Counted from the first letter of the stretch, positions 27,176-36,232 are shown. The stretch: 64,000 nucleotides of DNA from Streptomyces violens (GCF_000717745.1 NZ_JOBH01000001.1:248001-312000), one strand, 5' to 3'. A program made the numbers and translations. Notes: generated from the sequence alone by a model not told the origin.

Positions 27176-28675
27176 TCAGCGGCTGACGGACTCCGCCAGG
27201 GCGGCCAGGCGGCGCTGTACGTCGTCGCGGGCGCCGCTCCTGCCGGGCACCCGGCTCCGGAGGTTCGCCAGCTCCTCGCCCAGCTTCCGGGCCTCCTCGC
27301 CGTTGCTGATCTGGTGCCAGCAGTGGTGGGCACGGTCGACGGCGGCGGTGACCTCGGGGTCCGTCTCGCTCTGCCCGCCGGCCAGCCGGACGTGCGCGGA
27401 CCGCATCCACAGCCCGCTCGCCCGCACCGGCTCGTCGGCCTGCCGGGCCAGCTCCGCCTGTACCTCGATCCAGTGCACCGCCTCGGGTGACACCGGCCCG
27501 TGGCTCCGGAGGGCGGCCTGCTCCCAGGCCGCGGCCATCGCGGCGGCCTCCCCGTGCCGCCCGGCCGCGGCAGCGGCGAACACGGCGTGATGCGGGTCGA
27601 CGGCAGGCGCCGCACCGGGCACCGGGGGTATGGCGGCCACTACGGGAATCGGCGGCTGGGCGGGCTGCGTGGGCTGCGCCGGCACGGGAGCGGGCGCGGG
27701 CTCAGGAGCCGGGGCGGGCTCGGGCGTGGCAGCCGGAGCGGGAGCGGGCGCGAGCCTCGGATCAGACGCGGGCTCGGGCGCCGGGGTGGGCGCGGGCGCC
27801 ACAGCGGGCGCAGACGCCCGAGCAGGAGCCGGTGCAGACGCCGGTGCAGGCGCCGGAGCGGAAGCCGGTGCAGGCGCGGGCGTGGGCGCCGGAGCAGACA
27901 CGGGCGCGGACGTATGCGCGGCAGCCGGTACAGCCACACCCCCAGCAACCGGCCCAGGACCCGGACTCGGCGCCGGTACCGGTACCGGCGCCTCCCTCCA
28001 CGCCATCGGCCGCTCCGGCGCCAGCCACAACGTCACCCCACCGTCCAGCCCCGCCTCACGCAGCGCCCAGTCGTGCAACTCCTCCGTACTGGGCCGCACC
28101 GCCGCCGTCCCCGTCTCCCCCACCGCCCGCAACACCCTCGTCAGAGCATGCGTGTACGCCGGCGCGAGCCGGTTCCGCTTGTCGCTCCGCTGCACCGTGC
28201 CGTACAGCAGGAACGGTCCGCCCAGCGACAGCTTCCCGCTGCCCAGGTCATGCCAGACCTCCGGCCCCGCCGCCAGGTCCGCCAGCACCGTCGTACTGCC
28301 CGGCGGCCGATGCTGCAGCTCCGCGGCGAGCCAGTGCCACGGCAGCGCCGTGTACCGGACCGTGCGGGGCACGGTCCGGGCCAGCGCCAGATGCGGTTTG
28401 CCCTGCCGCGCGTCGACCTGGAGGTGCCCCGCGACGTAGATCAGCAGCGGCCCGTCGACGGCGGCCGCGGTGCGGATGTGGGTCAGCACCGTATTCGGGT
28501 CGTCCGGGTTCGCCAGCTGTACGGCGCTGGCGTACGGAGCGCCCACGAGCCGCGCCGGCGGGACGGCCGCCAGCTGCGGCAGCGCGGCGGTCGCCGACAG
28601 CGGCCGACGCACCGGCGGATCGGCGGCAATCAGCAGGGCGTAGCCAGGAGCGGTCGGTGCGGTGCTGGTTGCCAT
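27176..28675 (-). CDS. Caspase-like-fold protein with Ala-Pro linker and C-terminal helical region
   Basis: 499 aa from the ATG at 28675. Residues 1-225 look like an alpha/beta domain of caspase type: GYALLIAADPP at the start, LLIYVAGHLQVD (77-88), where the family has its catalytic His in an S/A-G-H motif (His84 here), and TTVLADLAAG (128-137), where active members have D-C-C-x-S/A-G. The Cys is absent. Residues 229-360 form an Ala/Pro/Val linker of (AP)n repeats. Residues 361-499 are helical and TPR-like (EAAAMAAAWEQAALRSHG, DRAHHCWHQISNGEEARKLG). No signal peptide or membrane helix is visible. The function is unknown. Confidence 0.65.
   Translation of the reverse strand: MATSTAPTAPGYALLIAADPPVRRPLSATAALPQLAAVPPARLVGAPYASAVQLANPDDPNTVLTHIRTAAAVDGPLLIYVAGHLQVDARQGKPHLALARTVPRTVRYTALPWHWLAAELQHRPPGSTTVLADLAAGPEVWHDLGSGKLSLGGPFLLYGTVQRSDKRNRLAPAYTHALTRVLRAVGETGTAAVRPSTEELHDWALREAGLDGGVTLWLAPERPMAWREAPVPVPAPSPGPGPVAGGVAVPAAAHTSAPVSAPAPTPAPAPASAPAPAPASAPAPARASAPAVAPAPTPAPEPASDPRLAPAPAPAATPEPAPAPEPAPAPVPAQPTQPAQPPIPVVAAIPPVPGAAPAVDPHHAVFAAAAAGRHGEAAAMAAAWEQAALRSHGPVSPEAVHWIEVQAELARQADEPVRASGLWMRSAHVRLAGGQSETDPEVTAAVDRAHHCWHQISNGEEARKLGEELANLRSRVPGRSGARDDVQRRLAALAESVSR
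27640..27985. repeat. DNA repeat coding the Ala-Pro linker
   Basis: Imperfect 6-12-base units built on GGCGCCGG/GCGGGCGCCGGAGC encode (AP)n within the caspase-like gene. The region has unbroken low-complexity coding in several frames and is probably prone to length change. Confidence 0.7.
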
Positions 28676-28770
28676 ACCGAGCACGGTAACCGGCCGCACT
28701 CCTGGTACGCATGGGATAGCGGCGCAAAGGTTCGAAAACCGGTAGCAAGTGACGCCGGTGCGGCCCCCTT

Positions 28771-29400
28771 TCAGTGGCCGCGCGCGATCCACTCCTCCAA
28801 ATGCGGCGCCTCGTCCCCGATGGTCGTCGGGTCGCCGTGCCCGGTGAGTACCTTCGTCTGCGGCGGCAGGGTCAGCAGCCGCTTCCGGATCGACTCGACG
28901 ATGGTCGGGAAGTCCGAGAACGACCGCCCGGTCGCGCCGGGCCCGCCCTGGAAGAGCGTGTCCCCGCTGAAGACGACCCCGAGATCCGGCGCGTGGAAGC
29001 AGACCGCGCCGGGCGCGTGCCCCGGCGTGTGCAGCACGGTCAGATCCGTACCGGCGATGGTCAGCACCTGCCCGTCCGTCAGCTCCCGGTCCGGGGGGCT
29101 GCCCGGATAGGTCAGCTTCCACAGCGGCAGGTCGTCGGGGTGGAGATGGATCATGGCGCCGGTACGGGACGCCAGCGCGGGCGCCGCGTCGATGTGGTCG
29201 TCGTGCGCGTGCGTACAGAGCACGGCACGCAGCCGCCGCCCGCCGAGCGCCGCGAGGATGGCATCGGCGTCGTGCGCGGCATCGATGACCACCGCTTCCT
29301 CGTCGTCCCCGACGATCCACACATTGTTGTCCACCTCCCACGTCCCGCCGTCCAGCGAGAACGTCCCGGAGGTGACCAGGTGCTCGATGCGCGCCGCCAT
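28771..29400 (-). CDS. Metallo-beta-lactamase-fold thioesterase, probable S-formylmycothiol hydrolase partner
   Basis: 209 aa from the ATG at 29400, which overlaps the TGA of the mycothiol dehydrogenase gene, so translation is coupled. The glyoxalase II-like zinc site is complete: THAHDDHIDA, then HTPGHAPGAV, VVFSGDTLF and a late LTGHGDPT. Family members hydrolyse thioesters of low-molecular-weight thiols. The coupling to an S-(hydroxymethyl)mycothiol dehydrogenase makes S-formylmycothiol the best candidate substrate. This assignment is from context, not from a diagnostic residue. Confidence 0.85.
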   Translation of the reverse strand: MAARIEHLVTSGTFSLDGGTWEVDNNVWIVGDDEEAVVIDAAHDADAILAALGGRRLRAVLCTHAHDDHIDAAPALASRTGAMIHLHPDDLPLWKLTYPGSPPDRELTDGQVLTIAGTDLTVLHTPGHAPGAVCFHAPDLGVVFSGDTLFQGGPGATGRSFSDFPTIVESIRKRLLTLPPQTKVLTGHGDPTTIGDEAPHLEEWIARGH

Positions 29401-30485
29401 CACAGCACCACCACCGAACGCAGCACATCGCCCTCATGCATCCGCGCGAACGCCTTCTCCACGTCCCCGATCCCGATCGTCTCCGTCACGAACGCCCCCA
29501 GATCCAGCCGCCCCTGCTGATGCAGATCAACGAGCATCGGGAAGTCACGGGACGGCAGACAGTCGCCGTACCAGGACGACTTGAGCGCCCCGCCCCGCCC
29601 GAAGACATCCAGCAACGGCAACTCCAGCTTCATCTCCGGCGTCGGCACGCCCACCAGCACGACAGTGCCCGCCAGGTCGCGGGCGTAGAACGCCTGCTTG
29701 TACGTCTCGGGACGGCCGACCGCCTCGATGACCACGTCCGCGCCGAAGCCACCGGTCAGCTCGCGGATCGCCTCCACCGGATCGGCGACCTTGGAATTCA
29801 CCGAGTGCGTGGCGCCGATGGACAACGCCTTCTCCAGCTTCCGGTCGTCGATGTCCACCGCGATGATCTTCGCAGCGCCAGCGAGCCGGGCCCCCGCGAT
29901 CGCCGCATCACCAACACCCCCGCAGCCGATCACGGCAACAGAGTCGCCCCGACCCACATTGCCGGTGTTGATCGCAGCCCCGATACCGGCCATCACACCG
30001 CACCCCAGCAACCCCGCCACCGCGGGCGACACCGCCGGATCCACCTTCGTGCACTGCCCCGCCGCCACCAGCGTCTTCTCCGCGAACGCACCAATACCGA
30101 GGGCCGGCGACAGCTCCGTACCGTCCGTCAGCGTCATCTTCTGCCGCGCATTGTGCGTATCGAACCAGTACTGCGGACGCCCCCGCAGACACGCCCGGCA
30201 CTGCCCGCACACCGCACGCCAATTCAGAATGACGAAATCGCCGGGCGAGACGTCCGAAACGCCCTCCCCCACCGACTCCACGACACCAGCGGCCTCATGC
30301 CCCAGCAGGAACGGGAACTCATCATTGATCCCGCCCTGCTTGTAATGCAGGTCCGTATGGCACACACCGCACGCCTGGACCTGGACCACGGCCTCGCCGG
30401 GGCCCGGGTCCGGCACGACGATCGTCTCGACGCGCACCGGCTGGTCCTTGCCGGGTGCGATGACTCCGCGTACTTGCTGTGCCAT
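29400..30485 (-). CDS. mscR: S-(hydroxymethyl)mycothiol dehydrogenase
   Basis: NAD+- and mycothiol-dependent formaldehyde dehydrogenase (also reduces S-nitrosomycothiol). 361 aa. Zinc medium-chain dehydrogenase: [15 protein letters not shown] (catalytic Cys), [13 protein letters not shown], four structural cysteines in [19 protein letters not shown] (three visible here) and the Rossmann motif [14 protein letters not shown]. The segment [15 protein letters not shown] is characteristic of the mycothiol enzymes. The gene precedes a coupled MBL thioesterase. A CGTACGG-N12-CCGTACG palindrome lies 25-50 bases upstream. Confidence 0.9.
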   Translation of the reverse strand: MAQQVRGVIAPGKDQPVRVETIVVPDPGPGEAVVQVQACGVCHTDLHYKQGGINDEFPFLLGHEAAGVVESVGEGVSDVSPGDFVILNWRAVCGQCRACLRGRPQYWFDTHNARQKMTLTDGTELSPALGIGAFAEKTLVAAGQCTKVDPAVSPAVAGLLGCGVMAGIGAAINTGNVGRGDSVAVIGCGGVGDAAIAGARLAGAAKIIAVDIDDRKLEKALSIGATHSVNSKVADPVEAIRELTGGFGADVVIEAVGRPETYKQAFYARDLAGTVVLVGVPTPEMKLELPLLDVFGRGGALKSSWYGDCLPSRDFPMLVDLHQQGRLDLGAFVTETIGIGDVEKAFARMHEGDVLRSVVVL

Positions 30486-30509
30486 GGGGGCGGCCCCTCT
30501 CGATGATCA

Positions 30510-30535
30510 CGTACGGGACGGACCCATACCGTACG
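30510..30535. promoter_or_regulatory. Candidate operator/promoter palindrome upstream of mscR
   Basis: CGTACGG (30510-30516) and CCGTACG (30529-30535) form an inverted repeat with a 12-base spacer. Reading on the minus strand the spacer contains GGTATGGG, a possible -10. TCGTACG-like palindromes are frequent in streptomycetes, so specificity is uncertain. Confidence 0.4.
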
Positions 30536-30610
30536 CGTTCCGCGCATTCCCGCCCAGAGGGCGACACCCCGGCTCCCGGCGCCGGGCGGCGCTCGCCGCC
30601 GCGCTCGCGG

Positions 30611-31933
30611 TTACCAGCGCGGCACGGCCGGCGTCGTCCACTCCGGGTCGGCGATCCGCATCGCCGCCGCGTCGTCCCGGTCGCGCTGACTGCCGTCGTC
30701 GTCCAGCCAGCGCCGGTGCAGCGCGGCGAGGCGGTCGCGGTCGAGTTCGACGCCCAGTCCCGGGCTGTCGGTGACCGCGACGGCGCCGCCGTCGAAGGCG
30801 ATCCGCTCGGTGAGGACGTCCTCGGTCTGCCAGGGGTAGTGCGTGTCGCAGGCGTACCTCAGATCCGGGACGGTGGCCGCGACCTGCGTCATCGCGGCGA
30901 GGCTGATGCCCAGATGGGTGTTGGAGTGCATGGAGACGCCGACGCCGAACGTACGGCAGATCGCGGCCAGTTCGCGGGTGTTGCGCAGGCCGCCCCAGTA
31001 GTGGTGGTCGGAGAGGACGACCTGGACGGCGCCGCGGGTGAACGCCTCGGCGATCTCGTCGAAGGTCGTCACGCACATGTTGGTGGCGAGCGGAATCTCC
31101 GTACGGGCCGCCACCTGGGCCATCCGGTCCGTGCCGCTCGCCGGGTCCTCCAGGTACTCCAGTACGTCCTTGAGCTCCTCGGCGACCTGCAGCGAGGTCT
31201 CCACCGACCAGGCGCCGTTGGGGTCCAACCGGAGCGGCTGTCCGGGGAACTCCTTGGCCAGCGCGCGGACCGCGGCGATCTCCTCGGCCGGCTCGTGGAC
31301 CCCGCCCTTGAGCTTGAACGAGCGGAAGCCGTAGGTGTCGGCGAGGCGGCGGGCCTGCGCGACCACGCCCGCCGGGTCGGTGGCCGCCGCCCAGTCGTCG
31401 GGCTCGCCGCGGCCGCCCGGGTGCTCGGCCCAGCGGTAGAAGAGGTACGCGCTGTAGTCGACGCGGTCGCGTACCTTGCCGCCGAGCAGGGCGTGCACGG
31501 GGAGTCCGGTGGCCCGGCCCCAGGCGTCCAGGCAGGCGACCTCGAAGCCGGAGAGGACGGAGAGGCGCAGCTTGTCGGCGGTCTGGACGCCGCGCAGCCC
31601 GCCGACGTCGACCGCGCCCGCGGCGGTGGCGCCCGGCGAGTCACCGCAGACCTCGGCGGCCACTACGGGAAGCGCGTTCAGATCCGTGACCGAGCGGCCG
31701 ATGAGCGCACCGGCCAACGGCCGGGCGATGTCGAGGTACTTGGTGTCGCCGTAGGTCTCGCCGAGGCCGGTCGCGCCGCCCTCGGTGACCACCTCGACGA
31801 TCAGCCGGGGGGTGTAGGGCTGGTGCACGCCCTGGGTGTTCAGCAGCGGCGGGTCGGCGACGAGGATCGGGGTGAGCCGGACTTCGGCGATCGTCAGTTC
31901 CGTGCGGGACATCGTGAGTTCCGTACGGGTCAT
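30611..31933 (-). CDS. gudD: Glucarate dehydratase-like enolase-superfamily enzyme
   Basis: 440 aa from the ATG at 31933. Mandelate racemase/enolase superfamily, glucarate dehydratase branch: FRSFKLKGGV (catalytic Lys-x-Lys), LRLDPNGAWS and EYLEDPAS (metal ligands), ATNMCVT, DHHYWGG, and GVSMHSNTHLGIS with the catalytic His-Asn. It dehydrates D-glucarate (or idarate) to 5-dehydro-4-deoxyglucarate. The start contains a tandem duplication: MTRTELT then MSRTELT, with an internal ATG 24 bases further on. It overlaps the upstream dehydratase gene by ATGA, so both are translated together. Confidence 0.9.
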   Translation of the reverse strand: MTRTELTMSRTELTIAEVRLTPILVADPPLLNTQGVHQPYTPRLIVEVVTEGGATGLGETYGDTKYLDIARPLAGALIGRSVTDLNALPVVAAEVCGDSPGATAAGAVDVGGLRGVQTADKLRLSVLSGFEVACLDAWGRATGLPVHALLGGKVRDRVDYSAYLFYRWAEHPGGRGEPDDWAAATDPAGVVAQARRLADTYGFRSFKLKGGVHEPAEEIAAVRALAKEFPGQPLRLDPNGAWSVETSLQVAEELKDVLEYLEDPASGTDRMAQVAARTEIPLATNMCVTTFDEIAEAFTRGAVQVVLSDHHYWGGLRNTRELAAICRTFGVGVSMHSNTHLGISLAAMTQVAATVPDLRYACDTHYPWQTEDVLTERIAFDGGAVAVTDSPGLGVELDRDRLAALHRRWLDDDGSQRDRDDAAAMRIADPEWTTPAVPRW

Positions 31934-32856
31934 CGGGTGGCTCCTACCAGGCCGAGGCCGCGCTCCAGGAGCGCCGCGAGGTCGGTGAGGTCGGCGGGGG
32001 TCGGGTCGGTGAGCGGGGCGCGCACGGGGCCGACGGGCAGCCCGCGCAGCCGGGCCGCCGCCTTGACCAGCGACACCGCGTATCCCGGCACCCGGTCGCG
32101 GAGCTCCACAAAGGGGATGTAGAAGCCGGTCAGGAGCTTCTCGACGGTGGTGTCGTCGTGCGCGCCGAGCGCCGCGAAGAAGGCACCGGCGATCTCGGGC
32201 GCGAAGGCGTGCACGGCGGAGGAGTACGCGGTGATGCCCAGGCTCGCGTAGGCGCGGGCCTGCAGTTCGGCGGTGGCGGCGCCGTTGAAGAACAGGAAGC
32301 CGTCGGGCGCGGCGAGCTTGCCGCGCTGCAGCCGGTCCAGGTCGCTGTGGCCGTCCTTGAGCCCGATGACGCCGGGGATCTCGGCGATCCGGCGGACGCT
32401 GTCGGCGGTGAAGGTGACGTGGTCGCGCTGGTAGGCGATCAGCGGCAGGCGGGTGCGGGCCGCGACCTCGCGCACCTGGGCGACCAGGCCGTCCTGCGGG
32501 GCCCTGACGAGGTAGTGCGGCATCAGCAGGGCCGCGTCGGCCCCGGCGTCCTCGGCGATCCTGGCGAACCGGGCTGCCTGCGCCCAGCCGTAGCCCACGC
32601 CGGCGACGACCGGCAGCCGCCCGTCCGCCACCTCGACGGCGGCCCTGATCACCCGGCCGTACTCGTCCTCGTCCAGCGAGAAGAACTCGCCCGTGCCGCA
32701 GGCCGGGAAGAGCGCGCCGGGCCCGGCGGCGATCCGGCTCGCGAGGTAGTCGCGGTACGCGGGCAGGTCCAGCGCGCCGTCGTCGGCGAAGGAGGTGAGG
32801 GGGAAGGACAGTACGCCGCGAGCCATGCCCGCGCGCAGCCGTTCGATGACCGTCAT
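31930..32856 (-). CDS. kdgD: 5-dehydro-4-deoxyglucarate dehydratase (DapA family)
   Basis: Converts 5-dehydro-4-deoxyglucarate to 2-oxoglutarate semialdehyde, CO2 and water. 308 aa from the ATG at 32856, with GGAG eight bases before it. DHDPS/NAL fold: GVLSFPLTSFADDGALD, FPACGTGEFFSLDEDEY, and Schiff-base lysine in GVIGLKDGHSD, with Tyr in IAYQRDH. The CGTGE in place of the DHDPS GTTGE is typical of KdgD. It is first in a two-gene operon with the glucarate dehydratase gene. The 2-oxoglutarate semialdehyde dehydrogenase and an importer that would complete the path are not in this window. Confidence 0.9.
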   Translation of the reverse strand: MTVIERLRAGMARGVLSFPLTSFADDGALDLPAYRDYLASRIAAGPGALFPACGTGEFFSLDEDEYGRVIRAAVEVADGRLPVVAGVGYGWAQAARFARIAEDAGADAALLMPHYLVRAPQDGLVAQVREVAARTRLPLIAYQRDHVTFTADSVRRIAEIPGVIGLKDGHSDLDRLQRGKLAAPDGFLFFNGAATAELQARAYASLGITAYSSAVHAFAPEIAGAFFAALGAHDDTTVEKLLTGFYIPFVELRDRVPGYAVSLVKAAARLRGLPVGPVRAPLTDPTPADLTDLAALLERGLGLVGATR

Positions 32857-32956
32857 GGGCCTGTCTCCATATGTAGATGGCGTCCACGGATGAGAATGGA
32901 GGCTAGAGACAGGCATATCGGCCGTCAAGAGTGCAGACAGTCCGGTACGGGTACCG

Positions 32957-32995
32957 ACAGACACTCCGTACAGACACTCACCGGCACTCCGTACG
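32957..32995 (+). repeat. CACTC direct repeats upstream of acid phosphatase
   Basis: ACAGACACTC occurs at 32957 and again 13 bases later, and CACTCCGTAC at 32961 and 32985. They lie in the 249-base gap between kdgD and the phosphatase gene, just before TTGCCA (33010-33015) and TAGATA (33035-33040), a possible promoter. Streptomycete PHO boxes are also direct repeats, but these do not match the usual unit. Confidence 0.4.
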
Positions 32996-33105
32996 CCTGG
33001 AAATGCTTTGCCAACGATTTAATCTCCGCGCGTAGATACGCAGAAGCAACGCCTGCTAGATCTACCGGGGTCCCTCTTTCCGCCCCTACTCCGCAGGAGA
33101 TCCAC

Positions 33106-33882
33106 ATGCGCTTCCGTGCGCGCCTGGGCGCCGTCGCCGCCGCGGCTGCCGTCGCCGCCACCACCGCGTTCGGCGTCGGCCAGGCCACCGCCGAACACTC
33201 CGTCCCGCGCTCGGACAAGGAGATACCGAACCTCACCCAGGTCCAGGACAAGATCAAGGCGTACTACGGCGACACCGTCACCGCCGACGGCGAGCACTAC
33301 GCCTCGCCGAAGAGCAACTACGCCCGCCAGGTGCACGGCATCGAGGCGAAGGCACAGCGGTACCTGGACGACGCCGCCCGGAACCACCACGGCTCCGGCA
33401 AGCCCGCCATCGTCCTCGACATGGACGACACCACCCTGCTCACCTACAACTTCGAGCTGCAGATCGGCTTCGCCTTCAACGAGAAGGCCCAGGACGCGTA
33501 CCTGAAGAGCCACGACATGGAGCCGGTCTTCGGGATGGACGCGCTGGTGAACCACGCCCGCGCCAAGGGCTACGAGGTCTTCTTCGTGACCGGCCGCAAG
33601 GAGGCCCAGCGCGACTGGAGCGTCCGCAACCTGAAGAACGTCGGCTACGACGTCCCGCTCGACCGCCGACACGTCTACCTCAAGAACAAGGAAAACCCGC
33701 CGTCGTACCTGTCCTGCGGCACCGGCTGCTCGACCATCGAGTACAAGTCGGGCACCCGCAAGCACATCGAGTCCCAGGGGTACGACATCGTCGCCAACTT
33801 CGGTGACCAGCACTCCGACCTGCAGGGCGGCTACGCGGACCGCACCTTCAAGCTGCCGAACCCGATGTACTACCTGCCGTAA
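33106..33882 (+). CDS. Secreted HAD-superfamily (class III) acid phosphatase
   Basis: 258 aa from the ATG at 33106, preceded by CAGGAGA. A signal peptide (RARLGAVAAAAAVAATTAFG) ends near ATA-EH, residue 29. HAD motif I is at residues 104-109, LDMDDT with Asp105 and Asp107; motif II is VFFVTGRKEAQRD; the late acidic motif is NFGDQHSDLQGG. The pattern fits the acid phosphatase class B/plant-like HAD group, here exported to release phosphate from organic phosphates. Its mature domain keeps two cysteines (LSCGTGCST) that could form a disulfide. Confidence 0.9.
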   Translation: MRFRARLGAVAAAAAVAATTAFGVGQATAEHSVPRSDKEIPNLTQVQDKIKAYYGDTVTADGEHYASPKSNYARQVHGIEAKAQRYLDDAARNHHGSGKPAIVLDMDDTTLLTYNFELQIGFAFNEKAQDAYLKSHDMEPVFGMDALVNHARAKGYEVFFVTGRKEAQRDWSVRNLKNVGYDVPLDRRHVYLKNKENPPSYLSCGTGCSTIEYKSGTRKHIESQGYDIVANFGDQHSDLQGGYADRTFKLPNPMYYLP

Positions 33883-33910
33883 CGGGCACCGCTGGCATCC
33901 CCGGCAGTGC

Positions 33911-34834
33911 TCAGCGCCGCTTCGGAAGCGGTACCCGCAACAGGTCCCGGGCCACCGTCAGTTCGCCGTCGTAGCCCGCCTCCCGGGCCTCCCGCTCGAA
34001 CTCCGACGGGTCGCTGTACCGCTGCGAGAAGTGCGTGAGCACCAGGTGCCGGACGCCGGCGTTGCGCGCGACCATGGCCGCCTGGCCCGCCGTCAGGTGG
34101 CCGTGCTCGGCGGCCAGCTGCCGGTCGCCGTCCAGGAACGTGGACTCGATGACGAGCATGTCGCAGCCCGCCGCGAGCTCGTGCGCGCCGGCGCACAGCC
34201 GGGTGTCCATCACGAACGCGAACGACTGGCCCGGCCGTACCTCGCTGACCTCCTCCAGGGTGACCGCCCGGCCGTCTTCTCGGACGATCGCGCCCTCCCG
34301 GCTCAGCCGGCCCACCTCGGGGCCGGAAATGCCGTGTTCGGCCAGCCGCTCGGGCAGCATCCGCCGCCCGTCCGGCTCCTGGAGGCGGTAGCCGTAGGAC
34401 TCGACGGGGTGCGAGAGCCGGCGCGCGGTGAGGGTGTACGCGGGCGTGTCGGCGATCGCGCCGCCGTCGCCGGACACCGGCTCCTGCCGCAGCTTCACGG
34501 TCTCCCGGTACGCCGTCGAATAACGCAGCCGCTCGAAGAAGTGCGTCCCGCTCGCGGGGTAGTGGGCGGTGACCGGATGCGGCACCCGGTCGAGGTTGAT
34601 CCGCTGGATCACCCCGGCCAGGCCCAGGCTGTGGTCGCCGTGGAAGTGCGTGACACACAGCCGGTTGACGTCGTGCGCGGCCACCCCGGCGCGCAGCATC
34701 TGCCGCTGCGTCCCCTCGCCGGGGTCGAAGAGCAGCCCCGCGCCGTCCCAGCGCAGCAGGTAGCCGTTGTGGTTGCGGTGCCGGGTGGGTACCTGGCTGG
34801 CGGTACCGAGGACGACCAGTTCGCGTACGGACAA
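33911..34834 (-). CDS. rnz: Ribonuclease Z (tRNA 3' endonuclease)
   Basis: 307 aa from a TTG at 34834, giving [17 protein letters not shown]. It is the only plausible start because the HIT gene stops eight bases upstream. RNase Z motifs: [22 protein letters not shown] (zinc site), the PYRL-like [17 protein letters not shown], and late THFSQRY. It cleaves the 3' trailer of tRNA precursors. Immediately downstream of and probably co-transcribed with the HIT-protein gene. Confidence 0.92.
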   Translation of the reverse strand: MSVRELVVLGTASQVPTRHRNHNGYLLRWDGAGLLFDPGEGTQRQMLRAGVAAHDVNRLCVTHFHGDHSLGLAGVIQRINLDRVPHPVTAHYPASGTHFFERLRYSTAYRETVKLRQEPVSGDGGAIADTPAYTLTARRLSHPVESYGYRLQEPDGRRMLPERLAEHGISGPEVGRLSREGAIVREDGRAVTLEEVSEVRPGQSFAFVMDTRLCAGAHELAAGCDMLVIESTFLDGDRQLAAEHGHLTAGQAAMVARNAGVRHLVLTHFSQRYSDPSEFEREAREAGYDGELTVARDLLRVPLPKRR

Positions 34835-34842
34835 GGCGCTGA

Positions 34843-35202
34843 CTATCCGGGGGGCCAGTTGAGGCCGCGGCCGCCGAGGACGTGGGCGTGCGCGTGGAAG
34901 ACGGTCTGGCCCGCGCCGGTACCGGTGTTGAAGACGATGCGGAAGCCGGTGCCGTCGACCTTGTCCTCCTCGGCGACCTTGCGCGCCTCGCACAGCACGT
35001 CGGCGGCGACCTGCGGCTCGGCGGCGGCCAGGGACGCGGCGTCCGGGTGGTGGACCTTGGGGATCACCAGGACGTGGGTGGGCGCCTGGGGGTTGATGTC
35101 GCGGAAGGCGACGGTCGTCTCGGTCTCTCGGACGATCGTCGCGGGCACGTCGCCCGCCACGATCTTGCAGAACAGGCAGTCGGCCTGCGGTTCTCCCGCC
35201 AC
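34843..35202 (-). CDS. HIT-family (HinT-like) nucleotide hydrolase
   Basis: 119 aa. N-terminal [13 protein letters not shown] with a Cys pair, [12 protein letters not shown], and the histidine triad HAHAHVLGG (H-x-H-x-H) near the C-terminus. HinT proteins hydrolyse adenosine phosphoramidates such as lysyl-AMP. The gene is directly upstream of rnz. Confidence 0.93.
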   Translation of the reverse strand: MAGEPQADCLFCKIVAGDVPATIVRETETTVAFRDINPQAPTHVLVIPKVHHPDAASLAAAEPQVAADVLCEARKVAEEDKVDGTGFRIVFNTGTGAGQTVFHAHAHVLGGRGLNWPPG

Positions 35203-35270
35203 CGGGTGCGCTCCTCACGGGTCGTCGGCTCGTACGACCCTGATCGTACCGATCGGGAGCGCGGCGGCGG

Positions 35271-36092
35271 CTACTGGCGTGCCGCGCGGTCGCCGTGGGC
35301 GTCGCCGTTGTCGTCCTTGCCGTCGTGCCACTTGCCGTCGTCGCCGTGCTCGCCGTCCGGGCAGTCGTCGTGGTTACCGTCGTCGTGGTGACCGTCGTCG
35401 TGGTTACCGTCGTCGTGGCTGCCGTCGTCCTGCCACTTACCGTCGTCGTGCCACTTACCGTCTTCCTGCCACTTGCCGTCGTCGTGGCCGTCGCCGTTCT
35501 GACCGCCACCCCCGCCGTTCTCGTTCCCGCCCTCGTCGCTCCCGGACCCCGGGTTATCGGAGTTACCAGGATTGCCGGAGTCATCAGGGTTGCCAGGGTT
35601 ATCAGGGCTATCGGGGTTACCCGGGTTGTCGGCGTCCGGTGAGGCGTCCGCCGCAGGCGCATCGCAGTTGCCGATGGTGTTCGTGCGGAAGACCACCCGG
35701 TCGCCGACCCGGGCGGTCAGGTTGTTCCCCTCCACGCACCGGCCGCTGACCTCCCTGGTCACCGGCCCCCGGATGGTGATCCGCTCGCCGCTCACCGTCT
35801 CACCCTGGCAGTCGACCCGGGCGCGGTCGCCCGCGGCGGCCGGGGTGGCGGCGGCCGTTCCCGTCGGTGCCGGCCGGCCGCCGTTCGGGGCCGACGCCGT
35901 GCAGCTCAGCCACCGCACGTCGACGCTTTCCCACTCCAGTGCCCGGGTCCCCTGGCGGTCAGTGGTCACCGCTATCGCCGAGGTGTTGGAGTAGCTCGAT
36001 GGCTCACATGCCGCTGTTCCGGCAGCCACCGCACCCGCGGCACCCGCCGCTGCCAACGCCCGTAACCAACGGCCCCGCACGCGTCCCTTCAT
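35271..36092 (-). CDS. Exported protein with Asn/Pro-rich and His/Asp/Lys-rich repeat tail
   Basis: 273 aa from the ATG at 36092. The N-terminus is an export signal ([19 protein letters not shown]) with Cys29 in a weak lipobox. Residues about 30-150 form a small beta-rich domain with cysteines ([36 protein letters not shown]). Then comes a collagen-like [16 protein letters not shown] stretch, followed by a tail of roughly 75 residues made of [16 protein letters not shown] units. The tail is strongly acidic and holds many His and Trp, so it may bind metal. No family is recognised. It is divergent from an OsmC gene. Confidence 0.75.
   Translation of the reverse strand: MKGRVRGRWLRALAAAGAAGAVAAGTAACEPSSYSNTSAIAVTTDRQGTRALEWESVDVRWLSCTASAPNGGRPAPTGTAAATPAAAGDRARVDCQGETVSGERITIRGPVTREVSGRCVEGNNLTARVGDRVVFRTNTIGNCDAPAADASPDADNPGNPDSPDNPGNPDDSGNPGNSDNPGSGSDEGGNENGGGGGQNGDGHDDGKWQEDGKWHDDGKWQDDGSHDDGNHDDGHHDDGNHDDCPDGEHGDDGKWHDGKDDNGDAHGDRAARQ
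35290..35485. repeat. Short tandem repeats coding the [11 protein letters not shown] tail
   Basis: The + strand shows CCGTCGTCGTGGTTA/GTG... units of 15-18 bases repeated about ten times. They encode the DDGNH and DDGKWH/Q motifs of the exported protein on the minus strand. The repeats differ mostly at third positions, which indicates selection on the protein. Confidence 0.8.
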
Positions 36093-36232
36093 GCCCCGCA
36101 GCGTGCCATTGCCGCCGTACGGCCCGACAGGCCCGCTCCGGCCAACTCCGCGCGGCGCTCCCCCGGCCGCGCCGATCATCACTAGCCTGGGCCCCGAAGA
36201 ACCAGGTTCCGCCACATACGGGAGTGACCCAC

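Noticed and set aside
28676..29437. N-terminal extension of the caspase-like protein to 29437
   Set aside because: It would overlap the MBL thioesterase gene in another frame and is Arg/Ala-rich; the ATG at 28675 opens the recognised domain.
32941..33000. PHO box upstream of the acid phosphatase
   Set aside because: The direct repeats have 13- and 11-base steps and lack the GTTCACC-type core, so PhoP binding is not supported.
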